Notes: generated from the sequence alone by a model not told the origin. 64,000 nt of DNA from Microbacterium sp. ET2 (GCF_030347395.1 NZ_CP128170.1:1488001-1552000), one strand, 5' to 3'. Shown: positions 17,218 to 27,600, counted from the stretch's first letter. Program-made: numbers and translations.

Positions 17218-18432
17218 ATGAAGATCACCGACATCCGCGCGACGACCGTCGCGATCCCCCTCGACGCGCCGCTGCGTCACGCCAACGGCGGCCACTGGGG
17301 CCGGTTCGTCCGCACGATCATCGAGGTCGACACGGACGAGGGCCTCACGGGTCTGGGCGAGATGCGCGGCGCCGGCGCAGCCACCGAGGACGCCTTCCTC
17401 GCACTGCGGCACTATCTGATCGGACACGACCCCTTCGATCTCGAACAGATGCGCTTCATGCTGCTCAACCCGACGGCGGCGCTATACGGCAACCGCACGC
17501 ATCTGCACGCGGCGATGGAGTTCGCGTGCCTCGACCTCATGGGCAAGTACCTCGGGCTTCCCGTCTCGAAGCTCCTCGGTGGTCCCGTCCGCGATCGGAT
17601 CGAGTTCGGGTCGTACCTCTTCTTCCGCTACGCCAACGAAGAGGGCAACGGCGAGATCGAGACCCCCGAGCAGCTGGCCGACTATGCCGGGCGGATGCGC
17701 GACGAGCACGGGTTCCACACCCACAAACTCAAGGGCGGCGTGTTCGCGCCGGGCCACGAGCTCGAATGCTACAACGCCGTCGGCGAGAGGTTTCCGCAGG
17801 ACGGGCTGCGCTACGACCCGAACTCGGTGCTGAGCGTCGACGAGTCGATCCGCTTCGCCCGCGAGATCGACGACCTCAACAACGACTACTTGGAAGACCC
17901 GACGTGGGGGCTCAACGGCATGCGGCAGGTACGCGAGCGCACGAGCATCCCGATGGCGACCAACACTGTTGTGGTGAACTTCGAGCAGTTGGCCACCAAT
18001 GTCCGCGACCCCGCGGTCGACGTCATCCTCCTCGACACCGTGTTCTGGGGTGGGATGCGGCCTTGCCTGAAGGCCGCCGGAGTGTGCGAGACGTTCCAGC
18101 TCTCCGTCGCGATGCACTCATCAGGCGAACTCGGCATCCAACTTGCCACGATGCTCCACCTCGGGGCGGTCATCCCCGCGCTGCCCTTCGCGATCGATTC
18201 TCACTACCACCACCTGCTGGACGACGTCATTGTCGGCGGCAAGATGCAGTACCGCGACGGGGCTCTCGACGTGCCGACTGGACCGGGCCTGGGCGTCGAG
18301 CTGGATCGCGAGAAGATGGAGCGCTACGCCGATCACTTCCGCAAGGTCGGCAACTACGTCTACGACCGCGACCCCAAGCGCCCAGGTTGGTTCCCGCTGA
18401 TTCCCAATGAGCGTTGGGCACAGCCGTCGTGA
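17218..18432 (+). CDS. Enolase-superfamily sugar-acid dehydratase (glucarate-dehydratase-like)
   Basis: 404 residues, mandelate racemase/glucarate dehydratase group. Acid-sugar dehydratases of this type abstract the proton alpha to a carboxylate and lose water to give 2-keto-3-deoxy acids. Visible active-site parts: KLK after HTH (Lys170, Lys172), metal ligands Asp200 (RYDPN) and Glu226 (LEDPTW), Asn249, and the His300 region [18 protein letters not shown], close to the MHSNxxLGI motif of glucarate dehydratases. A ribosome site (GAAGGA) precedes the ATG. It overlaps the next gene by 4 bases. Substrate (glucarate, galactarate or a related acid) is not fixed by sequence alone. Confidence 0.88.
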   Translation: MKITDIRATTVAIPLDAPLRHANGGHWGRFVRTIIEVDTDEGLTGLGEMRGAGAATEDAFLALRHYLIGHDPFDLEQMRFMLLNPTAALYGNRTHLHAAMEFACLDLMGKYLGLPVSKLLGGPVRDRIEFGSYLFFRYANEEGNGEIETPEQLADYAGRMRDEHGFHTHKLKGGVFAPGHELECYNAVGERFPQDGLRYDPNSVLSVDESIRFAREIDDLNNDYLEDPTWGLNGMRQVRERTSIPMATNTVVVNFEQLATNVRDPAVDVILLDTVFWGGMRPCLKAAGVCETFQLSVAMHSSGELGIQLATMLHLGAVIPALPFAIDSHYHHLLDDVIVGGKMQYRDGALDVPTGPGLGVELDREKMERYADHFRKVGNYVYDRDPKRPGWFPLIPNERWAQPS

Positions 18433-19400
18433 GTGGCGTCGTCGCCGTGTCCCAGCGTGTTCCGGGCTGGGCTGTGGAAACGCTATCGGGCGCCGGCTTC
18501 GAGGTCCGCATGCGCGACAGCGACGCCCCGGCGTCGTCGGACGAGCTCGTCCGACTCGTGGAGGGTGCGCGGGGAATGGTCTCGTTCCTCACCGACCGCG
18601 TGGATTGCGCCGTGATCGAGGCGGGTGGCGCCCTCGAGGTCGTGTCGACCGTCGCGGCCGGCTATGACAACATCGACGTTGCGGCGGCGGTGGAGCGCGG
18701 AGTCGAGGTGTGCCACACGCCCGACGCGCTGACGGATGCCACTGCCGACCTGACTATGGCGCTTCTGCTGGCCGCGGCGCGGAGGCTTCCGGAGAACGAT
18801 GGGTTTCTGCGCGAGGGCGGGCGCATCCTGTGGCGTCTGGAGCAGCCGCTCATGGGATTGGATGTGTCGGGAACGACGATCGGGATTGTGGGCGCCGGCA
18901 AGATCGGAACAGCTGTCGCGCGGCGCGCGCGGGCGTTCGGGATGAGGATCGTGTATACGGGCCGTTCGGGGTGGGACCGCCCAATCGAAGAGGAGCTGTC
19001 CGCGACGCGGTGCGAGCTGGACGAGCTCGTACGTACGGCGGATGTCGTCTCGCTGCACGTTCCGTTGACCGATGCCACGCGTGGCATGATCGACGCCCAG
19101 GTGCTGCAGGCGATGAAGCCGTCGGCGCTGCTGATCAACACGTCGAGAGGTGCGCTCGTGGACGAGGATGCGCTTGCCGACGCGCTGGAGTCAGGATGGA
19201 TCAGCGGGGTGGGGCTCGACGTGTTTGCCGACGAGCCGGCGGTGAACGAGCGTCTCCTCGCGCTGCGGGAGCGGGTCGTGCTCACTCCTCACATGGGGAG
19301 CGCGACGGAGGGCACACGCCGGGCGATGCTCGCGACTGCCGTGGACAACGTGATCGCGGCTCTTCGAGGCTGCGCCAAGAACGTGGTCCCTCGACGATAG
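18429..19400 (+). CDS. D-isomer 2-hydroxyacid dehydrogenase
   Basis: 323 residues from a GTG overlapping the stop of the dehydratase gene (GTGA); a TTG five codons earlier is possible but unneeded. NAD-binding motif [13 protein letters not shown] with substrate-loop [12 protein letters not shown], catalytic Arg in [13 protein letters not shown], Glu in the [11 protein letters not shown] region and His in [13 protein letters not shown]. The family includes glyoxylate/hydroxypyruvate and tartronate-semialdehyde reductases. With the aldolase at 7816 and glycerate kinase at 19523 it fits reduction of a three-carbon keto/semialdehyde product to glycerate (inference). Confidence 0.9.
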   Translation: MSGVVAVSQRVPGWAVETLSGAGFEVRMRDSDAPASSDELVRLVEGARGMVSFLTDRVDCAVIEAGGALEVVSTVAAGYDNIDVAAAVERGVEVCHTPDALTDATADLTMALLLAAARRLPENDGFLREGGRILWRLEQPLMGLDVSGTTIGIVGAGKIGTAVARRARAFGMRIVYTGRSGWDRPIEEELSATRCELDELVRTADVVSLHVPLTDATRGMIDAQVLQAMKPSALLINTSRGALVDEDALADALESGWISGVGLDVFADEPAVNERLLALRERVVLTPHMGSATEGTRRAMLATAVDNVIAALRGCAKNVVPRR

Positions 19401-19410
19401 CCGGTGGGCG

Positions 19411-19445
19411 TTTTGACAAGGGAGCTTGTCTAGATGACATCATCG
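19411..19445. promoter_or_regulatory. Palindromic site before glycerate kinase gene
   Basis: In the 122-base gap before the kinase gene, TTGACAAGGGAGCTTGTC contains the inverted repeat GACAAG-GGAG-CTTGTC, followed by TGTC-TAGAT-GACA. It may be an operator overlapping a TTGACA -35 element, giving the kinase its own promoter. No matching copy was found elsewhere in the island. Confidence 0.35.
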
Positions 19446-19522
19446 ACCAGGCATGACATCGCGACTTGCCGTGTGAAATCTTGCGTCCATCGGAAGTGCC
19501 GGCGAGCCGAGCGGAGAGCGCC

Positions 19523-20638
19523 GTGACGACAGTGCTGTTCGCGCCTGACGGATTCAAAGGCTCGATCTCTGCCACGGCCGCAGCGCAGGCCCTCGCCGCG
19601 GGATGGCGTGAGTCGCGGCCAAATGATCGCCTCCTCTTCGCGCCAATGGCCGACGGAGGCGAGGGCACTCTCGATGCCTTCATCGCGGCGCACCCTAGCG
19701 CGCGCGAGATGGCCGTTGATGTGACCGGTCCGCACGGGCGTCCGGTCGCAGCGACGTGGTTACTGTTGCCAGCGTCCGACGGGATTCCTGGGGGCACGGG
19801 TGTGGTCGAGCTTGCTTCGACGTCGGGCATAGAACTGCTCGGCGATGAGCTGCGGCCCATGGACGCACACACGATAGGTTTCGGGCAGGCGATCGCTGCG
19901 GCGCTCGACGCAGGGGTATCCCGGCTCGTGCTCGCCATCGGATCGAGCTCATCCACAGACGGTGGCATCGGTATGCTCACAGCATTGGGGGCCCGCGCGA
20001 TCGATGTCGACGGCCGTCCCCTCGCCCCCGGTCTGCGGGGGCTCATCGATCTCGCCGCCGTGGACATGGTGAGTATGCGGGCACTCCCGGTCGCGGGAGT
20101 GAGCGTTTTGACCGACGTCGACAGCCCCTTGACGGGGCCTGATGGAGCGGCGGCCGTTTTCGGGTCGCAGAAGGGCCTCGACACACTTGGGGTGACGCGA
20201 GCGGACACGGCACTTGCTCGACTCGCGTCGCTGGTGAACGCTGATCCAGAGTCCCCGGGTGCCGGCGCGGCTGGCGGAACAGGGCTCGCCTTGCTCGCAT
20301 GGGGCGCCCAGCTGACAGTGGGCGCTGCGGAGATGTCTGCCCTTGTGGGCCTCCCCGAGAAAGCATCCCGGGCGTGCGTTGTCGTGACCGGGGAAGGGTC
20401 TTACGACGCTCAGTCAGTGAGAGGGAAAGTGCCTGCATACGTGGCCGATGTCGCGACCTCCGCAGGAGCCCGCGTCATGCTCGTTGCGGGGCGCATCAGC
20501 GCCGACGCCGACACCAGCGGATTCGTGGCCACTGCGTCCCTAACGAACATCGCCGGATCGTCGGCGGCGGCAATGAAGGATCCCGCCCGGTGGCTCCGCG
20601 AGGCGGGGCGCCGTCTCGCTGTCGATGTCGGCCCGTGA
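19523..20638 (+). CDS. Glycerate 2-kinase (GlxK/GarK family)
   Basis: 371 residues from GTG 19523 with GGAGAG 5 bases upstream. It phosphorylates D-glycerate to 2-phosphoglycerate. Family marks: FAPDGFKGSISAT at the N-terminus, MADGGEGTLDAF, IGSSSSTDGGIGML around residue 135, VLTDVDSPLTGPDGAA and VTGEGSYDAQSVRGKVP. Terminal step of glucarate/galactarate-type pathways, linking the island to lower glycolysis. It is the last gene of the plus-strand arm; a short open remnant and the right-hand repeat follow. Confidence 0.92.
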   Translation: MTTVLFAPDGFKGSISATAAAQALAAGWRESRPNDRLLFAPMADGGEGTLDAFIAAHPSAREMAVDVTGPHGRPVAATWLLLPASDGIPGGTGVVELASTSGIELLGDELRPMDAHTIGFGQAIAAALDAGVSRLVLAIGSSSSTDGGIGMLTALGARAIDVDGRPLAPGLRGLIDLAAVDMVSMRALPVAGVSVLTDVDSPLTGPDGAAAVFGSQKGLDTLGVTRADTALARLASLVNADPESPGAGAAGGTGLALLAWGAQLTVGAAEMSALVGLPEKASRACVVVTGEGSYDAQSVRGKVPAYVADVATSAGARVMLVAGRISADADTSGFVATASLTNIAGSSAAAMKDPARWLREAGRRLAVDVGP

Positions 20639-20642
20639 TTGA

Positions 20643-20789
20643 CGATCACCTCGGGGTATCAGCGCGCCGATCTTCGCGAACTTCCTCGCCGATGGCATGC
20701 CCGCCGGTGTCCCTGTGTCCCGACCCCGAACCGCCGCTGCCAGCATCACCGCATCCGCACGCGACGCCATCCCCGCCATCCAGCCGTAA
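20643..20789 (+). pseudogene. Possible gene remnant after glycerate kinase
   Basis: A 48-codon open stretch ends at TAA 20787-20789 and reads like the C-terminus of a protein (ISAPIFANFLADGMPAG, then SRPRTAAASI and ARDAIPAIQP) with codon use like real genes. It has no start codon of its own and begins right after the kinase stop. The parent family was not recognised. The remainder of 20790-20881 shows nothing. Confidence 0.3.
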
Positions 20790-20881
20790 GTCGTCCTGAC
20801 AGTCCGGGGAAGTCGGCCAATCGTACATCTTGCCTGAGCTCGTCCATGATGACTGCCCTAGGCGTGGCCCCTCACGTCGGG

Positions 20882-21255
20882 TTACGGTGGGGCAGGATCC
20901 CACCGCAGGTCTGGGCTCGAATTCCTCTCAACCGGGACTTTTCTTCACTCGAGCGAAGGCCCTCGCGCCTCTGCGAGCAAGAATCGAGCAATGCGACCTT
21001 TCCCGAATCTTTCTCACGGCCCGAGCACAAACCTGGTGACAAAACGCCTGGTCAGACGAGAAAAGCGCCGCACAAGATGCGCGGCGCTTTTTGCTCAATC
21101 CCTTTGAACGGAACCTAAAACCTGGCTCTGACCAGGGATTTATGGCGGTGACGGTGGGATTTGAACTCATACCGCCCGGTATTTCGTAGCTGTTCGAGGG
21201 CACGCTGGGCTGTGATTCCGCAAGTTCTTGTGTTTCGGCGATGTGCTCGGAGAGC
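20882..21255. repeat. Structured repeat, right copy, flanking the accessory block
   Basis: Counterpart of 6288-6640 in the same orientation. It contains the hairpin CGGTGGG-7-CCCACCG (20885-20905), AGCAAGAATCG, CGACCTTTCCC, an intact terminator (21064-21092), TTGAACGGAACC and the identical 31-base core at 21139-21169 carrying a tRNA T-arm/acceptor-like 3' end on the minus strand. The two copies bracket about 14.2 kb that holds all three ARH genes and the associated pathway. The sequence from 21256 to 21356 has no recognisable feature. Confidence 0.65.
21064..21092. terminator. Rho-independent terminator in right repeat
   Basis: AGCGCCGC (21064-21071) pairs perfectly with GCGGCGCT (21081-21088), followed by a T run to 21092 and preceded by AAA. 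It can end transcription in both directions: the glycerate kinase arm from the left and the small membrane-protein gene from the right. Confidence 0.75.
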
Positions 21256-21356
21256 CGCGCCCCGACCGGATCTTTCTCACGGGTTTACCCGCCCACATGT
21301 AGAGGGGGTGGCATCATGCATGGGCGCTGACGCGGCGTCGCAGTGTGCGCCGCGAT

Positions 21357-21632
21357 CTAGGTCCGAACTTTCCTCAAGGCCCGGAACGCGGCGTGCGCGA
21401 TGATCATCAGAAGTCCGAGCGTGCCGACCGGAACCCCGACCATTGCCAAGATTCCCGCCCCGATGTTCGCGTCCGGCGCGGTTCGGTCCAAGAGAAGAAC
21501 CACTCCAACGAGCATGGCGAAGCCGCAGCCAAGGAGAACCGTACCGATGTAGTGAGTCTTCACAATCGCCCCCAGAGTGTCAGATGCCGCTCCGAAGACC
21601 TTACGCGGGGAAAGATCCCCACGGTCGGGCAT
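21357..21632 (-). CDS. Small membrane protein of unknown function
   Basis: 91 residues with two clear hydrophobic segments (about 28-48 and 57-80) separated by a short polar loop (DRTAPDANIG) and a basic tail (FRALRKVRT). No ribosome site is seen before the ATG; an internal GTG (at VKTHYIG) could be the true start. It lies alone between the right-hand repeat and the GH35 gene. No family recognised. Confidence 0.5.
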   Translation of the reverse strand: MPDRGDLSPRKVFGAASDTLGAIVKTHYIGTVLLGCGFAMLVGVVLLLDRTAPDANIGAGILAMVGVPVGTLGLLMIIAHAAFRALRKVRT

Positions 21633-21739
21633 CGGCTCGACCGGTGGCCGCCTAGTGAAGGAGGCTTCAAGGGAAAACCTGTGTCCAGAGCGCCTTGTAC
21701 GCTCCCGAAGGCAAAACCCGCTGTTTCGGCGATGAGCCC

Positions 21740-23491
21740 CTACTCCTCGGTGGGGCCGAGATCGGCGTTGGCGACGAATGACACCGAGGGCGCGATGATC
21801 TGATCCAGCTCGATGAGGACGAGTTCGTTCATGCCTGCTCGCGTGAGGGGCGCGGGCACAAAGAGGGTTCGCTGAGGCTTGCGTCGCACATACCTCCCTA
21901 GAACGAATCCATTGAGGACGGCGAAACCCGATCCGAGTGTGACCGTGTCGAGGTGCAGATCCGTCGGGGCCTCAAGCGCGAAGGAGCCGCGGAGCCCGGC
22001 CCGCCCTGTGGTCGGGCCGACGGGGGCGCGCGCGATCGTCTCGGCCAGACCCTGCAGATCGATAGGCTGCGCCTGCCACCCGGCCAGCGGCTCCCCCGAG
22101 ATCACAACCCCGCCGGCGATGCCCTTCGTCTCACCGATGGAGGCGCCGTAGTTGATCCTGCCCTCGTTCTCGACGAGAACCGTGAGTGCGCGCCCCCAGG
22201 GAAGCGCTGCGGCGCGATCACCGTCCGCACGGGACAACTGCGCGACCCTCGTTCCATCCACTTCGAGCCACGCTCTGTCGCGGATCTCGCCGACGACGAG
22301 GGCGGCGGCAACCTCGCCGCCGTAGGCGCGCTCGGGTATCTCGCAGTCGTAGCGGACGAGGACCGCCTCCACGTCCAGGTCCTCGAACACAGGCGGCTCC
22401 GCATGGAGGTCACCGTTCGACCGCGGTTTCGGCAGCCAGTCACCTGTGCCTTCGAGTTCGACGCGCAACTCGGGAGAGGGCTTCGTTTCGGCCGGGTACT
22501 CCTCGGGCACCGACGCGTATCTGGCGATAACCTCCCGGAAGGCGCGGTACTTCGGCGTCGGATTCCCGGCTTCGTCCAGCGGTGCGTCGTAGTCGTACGA
22601 GGTGACGATCGGGCTGTAACTTCCCTTGTCGTTCGCACCATTCGTGACCCCGAAGTTCGTGCCACCGTGGAACATGTAGAGGTTCACCGATGCGCCCGCT
22701 GCCAGTAGCGTGTCGAGTTCGGCGGCGGAGGTCTCGGCGTCGGTGGTGTGGTGGATGCCGCCCCACCAGTCGAACCATCCGTTCCAGAACTCTGAGCACA
22801 TGAGGGGCCCGGTCGGCTGGTATTCGCGGAGAGTCGCCAGACGCTCGGCGGCTCGAGAGCCAAATGATCCTGTGACGTGGAGTCCCGGGAGGCTGCCGTC
22901 GCGGAGCATGTCGGGCATCGGCTGGTCGACCGTGGTCAGCGGCACCGTGATCCCTGCATCGCGGGTCAGGTCGGTGAGCGCCTGCAGATACGCCTTGTCG
23001 GCGCCGTAGGCCCCGTACTCGTTCTCGATCTGCACCAGGATGACGTTGCCGCCGCGGTCGATCTGCCGCGGCACGACGATGTCGTACACGCGCTCGAGGT
23101 ACCGCGACACCTCGGCGAGGTAGCCGGGTTCGGAGCTACGCAGGCGGATGCCGGGCATCGCGGTCAGCCACACGGGGAGGCCGCCGTTGTGCCACTCGGC
23201 GCAGATGTATGGGCCGGGCCGCACGATTGCATGCATCCCCTCCGCTGCGATCAGGTCGAGGAAGCGGCCTAGATCATTCGGGCCGGTGGTGTCCCACGCT
23301 CCCCGCACCGGCTCGTGGGCGTTCCAGGCGACGTAGGTCTCGATGGTGTTGAGGCCGAGCAGCCGTGCTTTGCGGATGCGGTCGGCCCAGTGGTCGGTGT
23401 GGACGCGGAAGTAGTGCAGCGCCCCGGCGATGATCCGGTGGGGGGAGCCATCGAGCAGGAAGTCGGATTCGCCGATGGTGAAGGTAGTCAC
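21740..23491 (-). CDS. Beta-galactosidase, glycoside hydrolase family 35
   Basis: 583 residues from GTG 23491; no ATG with a ribosome site is available. No signal peptide, so cytoplasmic. The GH35 TIM barrel covers residues 5 to about 320: GALHYFRVHTDHW, ETYVAWNAHEP, RPGPYICAEWHNGGLPVWL, acid/base Glu158 in VQIENEYGAYG and nucleophile Glu234 in MCSEFWNGWFDWWGG, then MFHGGTNFGVTNGA. The C-terminal half carries jelly-roll domains as in Gram-positive BgaC-type enzymes. It removes terminal beta-galactose from imported galacto-oligosaccharides. Divergent from an AraC-type gene that probably controls it. Confidence 0.93.
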   Translation of the reverse strand: MTTFTIGESDFLLDGSPHRIIAGALHYFRVHTDHWADRIRKARLLGLNTIETYVAWNAHEPVRGAWDTTGPNDLGRFLDLIAAEGMHAIVRPGPYICAEWHNGGLPVWLTAMPGIRLRSSEPGYLAEVSRYLERVYDIVVPRQIDRGGNVILVQIENEYGAYGADKAYLQALTDLTRDAGITVPLTTVDQPMPDMLRDGSLPGLHVTGSFGSRAAERLATLREYQPTGPLMCSEFWNGWFDWWGGIHHTTDAETSAAELDTLLAAGASVNLYMFHGGTNFGVTNGANDKGSYSPIVTSYDYDAPLDEAGNPTPKYRAFREVIARYASVPEEYPAETKPSPELRVELEGTGDWLPKPRSNGDLHAEPPVFEDLDVEAVLVRYDCEIPERAYGGEVAAALVVGEIRDRAWLEVDGTRVAQLSRADGDRAAALPWGRALTVLVENEGRINYGASIGETKGIAGGVVISGEPLAGWQAQPIDLQGLAETIARAPVGPTTGRAGLRGSFALEAPTDLHLDTVTLGSGFAVLNGFVLGRYVRRKPQRTLFVPAPLTRAGMNELVLIELDQIIAPSVSFVANADLGPTEE

Positions 23492-23751
23492 AGTCAGTCC
23501 GTAGTCGTGGTAGTGGAGTTCGGGGAAGCGAGAGCGAACCGGATCACGGCCCGGGAGACCGTGGCGGTGCCGAACAGACGAAGCCCGGCCTCCGCCCCGG
23601 GGCACCGATGCGTATGCGAAGGAGGGCGGGTGATGACATGGCCGTATCCGGGGATAGAAGGGCGCCGAGAAGTCTTCCGCCGCGGTGGCGCGGACCGAAG
23701 CGGCGGTCTGATCGAAGGCCTACGTGACGTGAGCCGAGGAGAATGGTCTGC

Positions 23752-24633
23752 GTGAGTATCGGCGACGACCGCATCAGAGACGGGTTTCCCGGACAGCGGA
23801 TGACCGTCTTGCCGCGGCCGCTCGTGCGGCGAGCGCTGTCGTCCTATGGCACCTCGGCGCTCGTGGTCACCGACGCAGGCTACTTCCCGCACGCCGACCG
23901 CCATGGCCGGGACCGCCCACAGGGTGCTGCCCAACTCATTCTCATCTTCTGCGCACGTGGCGCGGGATGGGTGGAAAGCGCCCGGACGCGGAGTGGCGTC
24001 CGCGCGGGTGAGTTCGTCATCATCCGACCCGAGGCCCGTCACGCCTATGGAGCGGATGACGCGGATCCTTGGACGGTCTGGTGGATGCACTTGGACGGTT
24101 ATCTCGTGAACGACTGGCTCGTCATCTCCGACCTGACCGAGCCGGTGTCTGTCCGGTCGCTCGGAGACCTGACAGAGCCGCTGGGCCTCGTTCAGCAGAT
24201 GATCCGGCGCATGCAGACGGACGTGACTCCCGCAAGTATGCTCGCCGCAGCAGGGGCGGCCTGGCATCTCCTGACGCTGCTTCTGGTCAGCCAGGTTCGC
24301 CCCGACTCCGCCACCGAGTCCGTCCAGTCGGCTGCCCGGTATCTGAGGGAGCACTTCGCAGACCCGGTCAGCGTCTCCGAGCTCGCCGCCATGGCGCGGC
24401 TGTCCACCTCGCACTTCTCGGCCATCTTCCGAGCCGAAGTGGGTCAATCCGTCCAGGCTTACCGCACCGACTTGCGGATGGCACGCGCCCGCGAGCTGCT
24501 TGACACGACGCCAATTCCCGTGTCCGAGATCGCTCGGATGGTGGGATACGACGACGCCTTCTATTTCGCCCGTCAGTTCAAGAAGACTCACGGCGTCGCA
24601 CCCACCATCTACCGATCTCAGCGCAAAGGCTGA
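23752..24633 (+). CDS. AraC-family transcriptional regulator
   Basis: 293 residues from GTG 23752, favoured over ATG 23743 because GAGGAG (23736-23741) would leave only one base before the ATG. An N-terminal cupin-like sugar-sensing domain (LILIFCARGAGWVES, EFVIIRPEARHAYGAD) is followed by two helix-turn-helix units: VSVSELAAMARLSTSHFSAI and IPVSEIARMVGYDDAFYFAR, then FKKTHGVAPTIYR. It lies between GH35 (divergent) and the DUF5107 gene, with which it overlaps tail to tail by 16 bases. Probable activator of the galactan block. Confidence 0.9.
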   Translation: MSIGDDRIRDGFPGQRMTVLPRPLVRRALSSYGTSALVVTDAGYFPHADRHGRDRPQGAAQLILIFCARGAGWVESARTRSGVRAGEFVIIRPEARHAYGADDADPWTVWWMHLDGYLVNDWLVISDLTEPVSVRSLGDLTEPLGLVQQMIRRMQTDVTPASMLAAAGAAWHLLTLLLVSQVRPDSATESVQSAARYLREHFADPVSVSELAAMARLSTSHFSAIFRAEVGQSVQAYRTDLRMARARELLDTTPIPVSEIARMVGYDDAFYFARQFKKTHGVAPTIYRSQRKG

Positions 24634-27600
24634 GGAGCGCTGTTGAGCATCGCGCGCAGCGGGAGGAGCGCGCGTTCGATCTCCCGCAGTTCAGCAAGCT
24701 TCTCCTGGTGCGGATCGCTGTCGAACAGCAGCATCGTGGGCAGACTCGTCGCGAAGAAGTCGATCCGGGTCGGCGTTGACTTCTCGACCTCGATCCACTC
24801 ATCGATCTCCGCGATGATCTGTTGCGCTTGGTCTGGCCGCTCGAGCCTGAGCAACGCGGCGACCGCATCCGCGGAGTGCACGCTGAATGGCGTCACGGCC
24901 ATATCCGCGAAGTCTGACAGTGATTCCGCGGCCAGCTCCCAATGCGCGCGTGCGTCCCCGTCGCGTCCCGCCGCCGCGGCGACATCCCCCCGGAGGAGTT
25001 CCAGGCGAGCGACATTGGCGAGCGGGTGTCGCTTTTCGCCGAGGTTGTCAGGGACGTCGACGGCCATCTCGGTGAACAGCGACGCCCGCTCCGGGTCGTC
25101 GGCATCGAGTGCGCGTCGCGCCAGCGCGACGCAGACGCGCTCCCACGCGGCCAGGACCTGACCCTCGCCTCCTTCCCAGGGCTGGAAGTGCCGCTGTTGA
25201 AGCACCGTGCATGCTTCGTCCTCTCTACCGACGTCGGCGAGGAGGCTCGCCCTGGTGACGATGAGGTCATCCCGTTCGGTGAGCGCATCGGGGAACGACT
25301 CCAGTGCGGCGAGTCGCTCGAGTGCGCTCACGCCAAGACGCGCGGAGAGCTGGTCCCGTTCGAACAGCAGCTTTGCGTCTCCGTAAGAGAGGCTGAGCGC
25401 TTCGACGTAGTGTTTCGCGGCCGCCACTGCGTCGCAGCGTCCGTTGAAGTGCGCGACGGCGAGATTGCGGTGGGCAACGGCCGCATCCTTCGGCGTGAGC
25501 CCCGCCTTGATCGCCTCCTCATAGAGGCGGATCGCAGCCTCGCCGTCTCGGACGTGGTACATCCAGTTGCCGAGCATGAGCGCGCTCACGGCTTTCGATC
25601 CGGCGCTCTCGAGTCCATCTCGAACCACGTCGACGTCGCGGAGACGCGAGGCGAGACAGGTGCCGACGGTGAGCGAACCCGCGCGGGAGCGCTCTGCATC
25701 GGCCTCGTCCCGCCGGCCCGCAGCCTCCAGGACAGCGGCCCGATGAAGCCCCACGAGAGGTCCGATATGTTCCTGACTCGGCCGGGCGTCGATGTCGAGC
25801 CGATCAGCGAGATCGAGCATCTCGATCGCCCGATCGTGCTCGCCGAGGTCAGCGTATTCGATGGCGACATCGAGAGCGATCGTGGCGTCTTCGGTGACAT
25901 GTTCCTCGCCCGCAAGGTGTCTCGCCCAGGCGTCGAGGGGATCGATGCTCCGAGTGCCGTCGATGACCTCCCGCGCCTCCGCCGTCCGACCGCGGTGCTG
26001 GAGGACGACGCCGAGAATGTTGCGGGCTCGGAGGTGATCGCGGCGAGTGGACAGGGTCGACTCGAGAAGACGCTGGGCGGCCAACAGGTTCCCCTCGCGC
26101 AGGTGAAGGCGAGCGAGACAGACGCGGGCGGGCACGGCGAATGCGTCATCCCAGCTGGCACGCCCGAAACGCTCTTTCGCATGCGCCAGGCGACCCGTGC
26201 GCTCCGCAGCGAGACCCGCGACGTAGTGCGCCTCTCCGCTGACCGGCGTGGGGGTCCAGCGCGTACGACGGCGCACCGAGCTCTCCGCGTGCGTCAGCGC
26301 ACGCTCGTAATCTGCCCGACCGAGCGCGTCCCATGCGAGCGCCAGGTGCGCGCGCGACTCACCGGGATCGCGCCGCAGAACCTCGTTCCAGTAGGGAATC
26401 GGCGACCGTGTCGCGTGGCGGTACTGGGTGAGGTATGCCGCAACGTAGACCAGTTCGTCCAGCGTGTGAATTTCGTCGGGATGAGGAGGCTCCGAAGCGG
26501 GATCGGGAGCGGTCGCGTCCGCGGCGGCCCTGCGCGAATTCAGTACGGAGGCGACGTCCACACGAAGAGCGAGAATCCCCTCGCGGAAGAGCTCGACCTT
26601 GGCGGTGTCGTCGGCAACGCGGAGCTCCTCCACCGAATGGGTACTGAGTCGGTGCTCGCTGAGGCTCCAATCCGAGCCGTCGCCCGAGGACTGACGGACG
26701 ACAAGCTGTTCGATGTCCTCAGTCGCAATCATCGAGAGGACGAGGTTTCCGCCGCGGTCTCGGAGCGAGACGGCGAGCCGGTCGTCCGCGGCATGTGCCG
26801 GTCCAATCCCCGTAATCGGGTACCAGACCTGCCGGAAGCTCTTGGTCTCCCCCGGCGCCAGGAAGGCGAAGTCTGGTTGGTTGTCCGTGTAGACACCCGC
26901 CATGAGTTCTACGTAGGGACCGTCGGTGTCGGTGAGGTTCGCGTCCCAGGCGTGCCCGAAAGGCGCGTCGCCCCACGTCCACTGCTTCTTCCCGGGCGAG
27001 ATCTCGCGCGGCGCCCAGTGGATGAACCCCGCGTCACGCCCGTGGTCGTAGCCGCCGAAAAATTCGTGGTCGGACTCCACCACCATGTAGGACGTCGGCA
27101 CCGGGATGTTGCGGTACCAGTCGATCCGCCCTGCGTCGCCCCCCGACTCGACAGCCCGCGCGGCGTAGTCCACGCCGTAGTAGGGAGTCTTCGGCGCCGG
27201 ATACGTGGCGGTTGCCCGCTTTGCGTGATCCGCGATCCATTGGACGTCCGGTGGGAAGAAGCTCTGGTAGTCATCGTTCACCGCGGCCGCGACATTCGCC
27301 CACCAGAGGAAGGTCTGCGGCCGGTCGTCACGGTTGTGCAGCCGGACGTCCACTTCGATTCGGGATGAGTCCGGTCGCAGACGGACGCCGTGCATCCCTT
27401 TCATCCGCGCGAAGGGGTCGTGGTCTGAGCACCAGACAACGACGGAGCCATCCGGTTCGATCTCCAGTTCCACATCGGTCGGAAGAAATGTGGCCGGACG
27501 GTGATGCTGCGGCCAGTTGAACTCCACACCTCCCGAGATCCAGGGACCGGCGAGACCCACGAGCGCGGGCTTGATGACGTTGTTCCGGTAGAAGATGTCG

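Noticed and set aside
24618..24633. 16-base tail-to-tail overlap of the AraC and DUF5107 genes as a regulatory feature
   Set aside because: Short convergent overlaps are common in compact genomes; nothing else in the sequence suggests a role.
24942..27368. 808-codon open frame on the plus strand
   Set aside because: It is antisense to the DUF5107/TPR gene, has no recognisable domain or ribosome site and shows shadow-frame composition.
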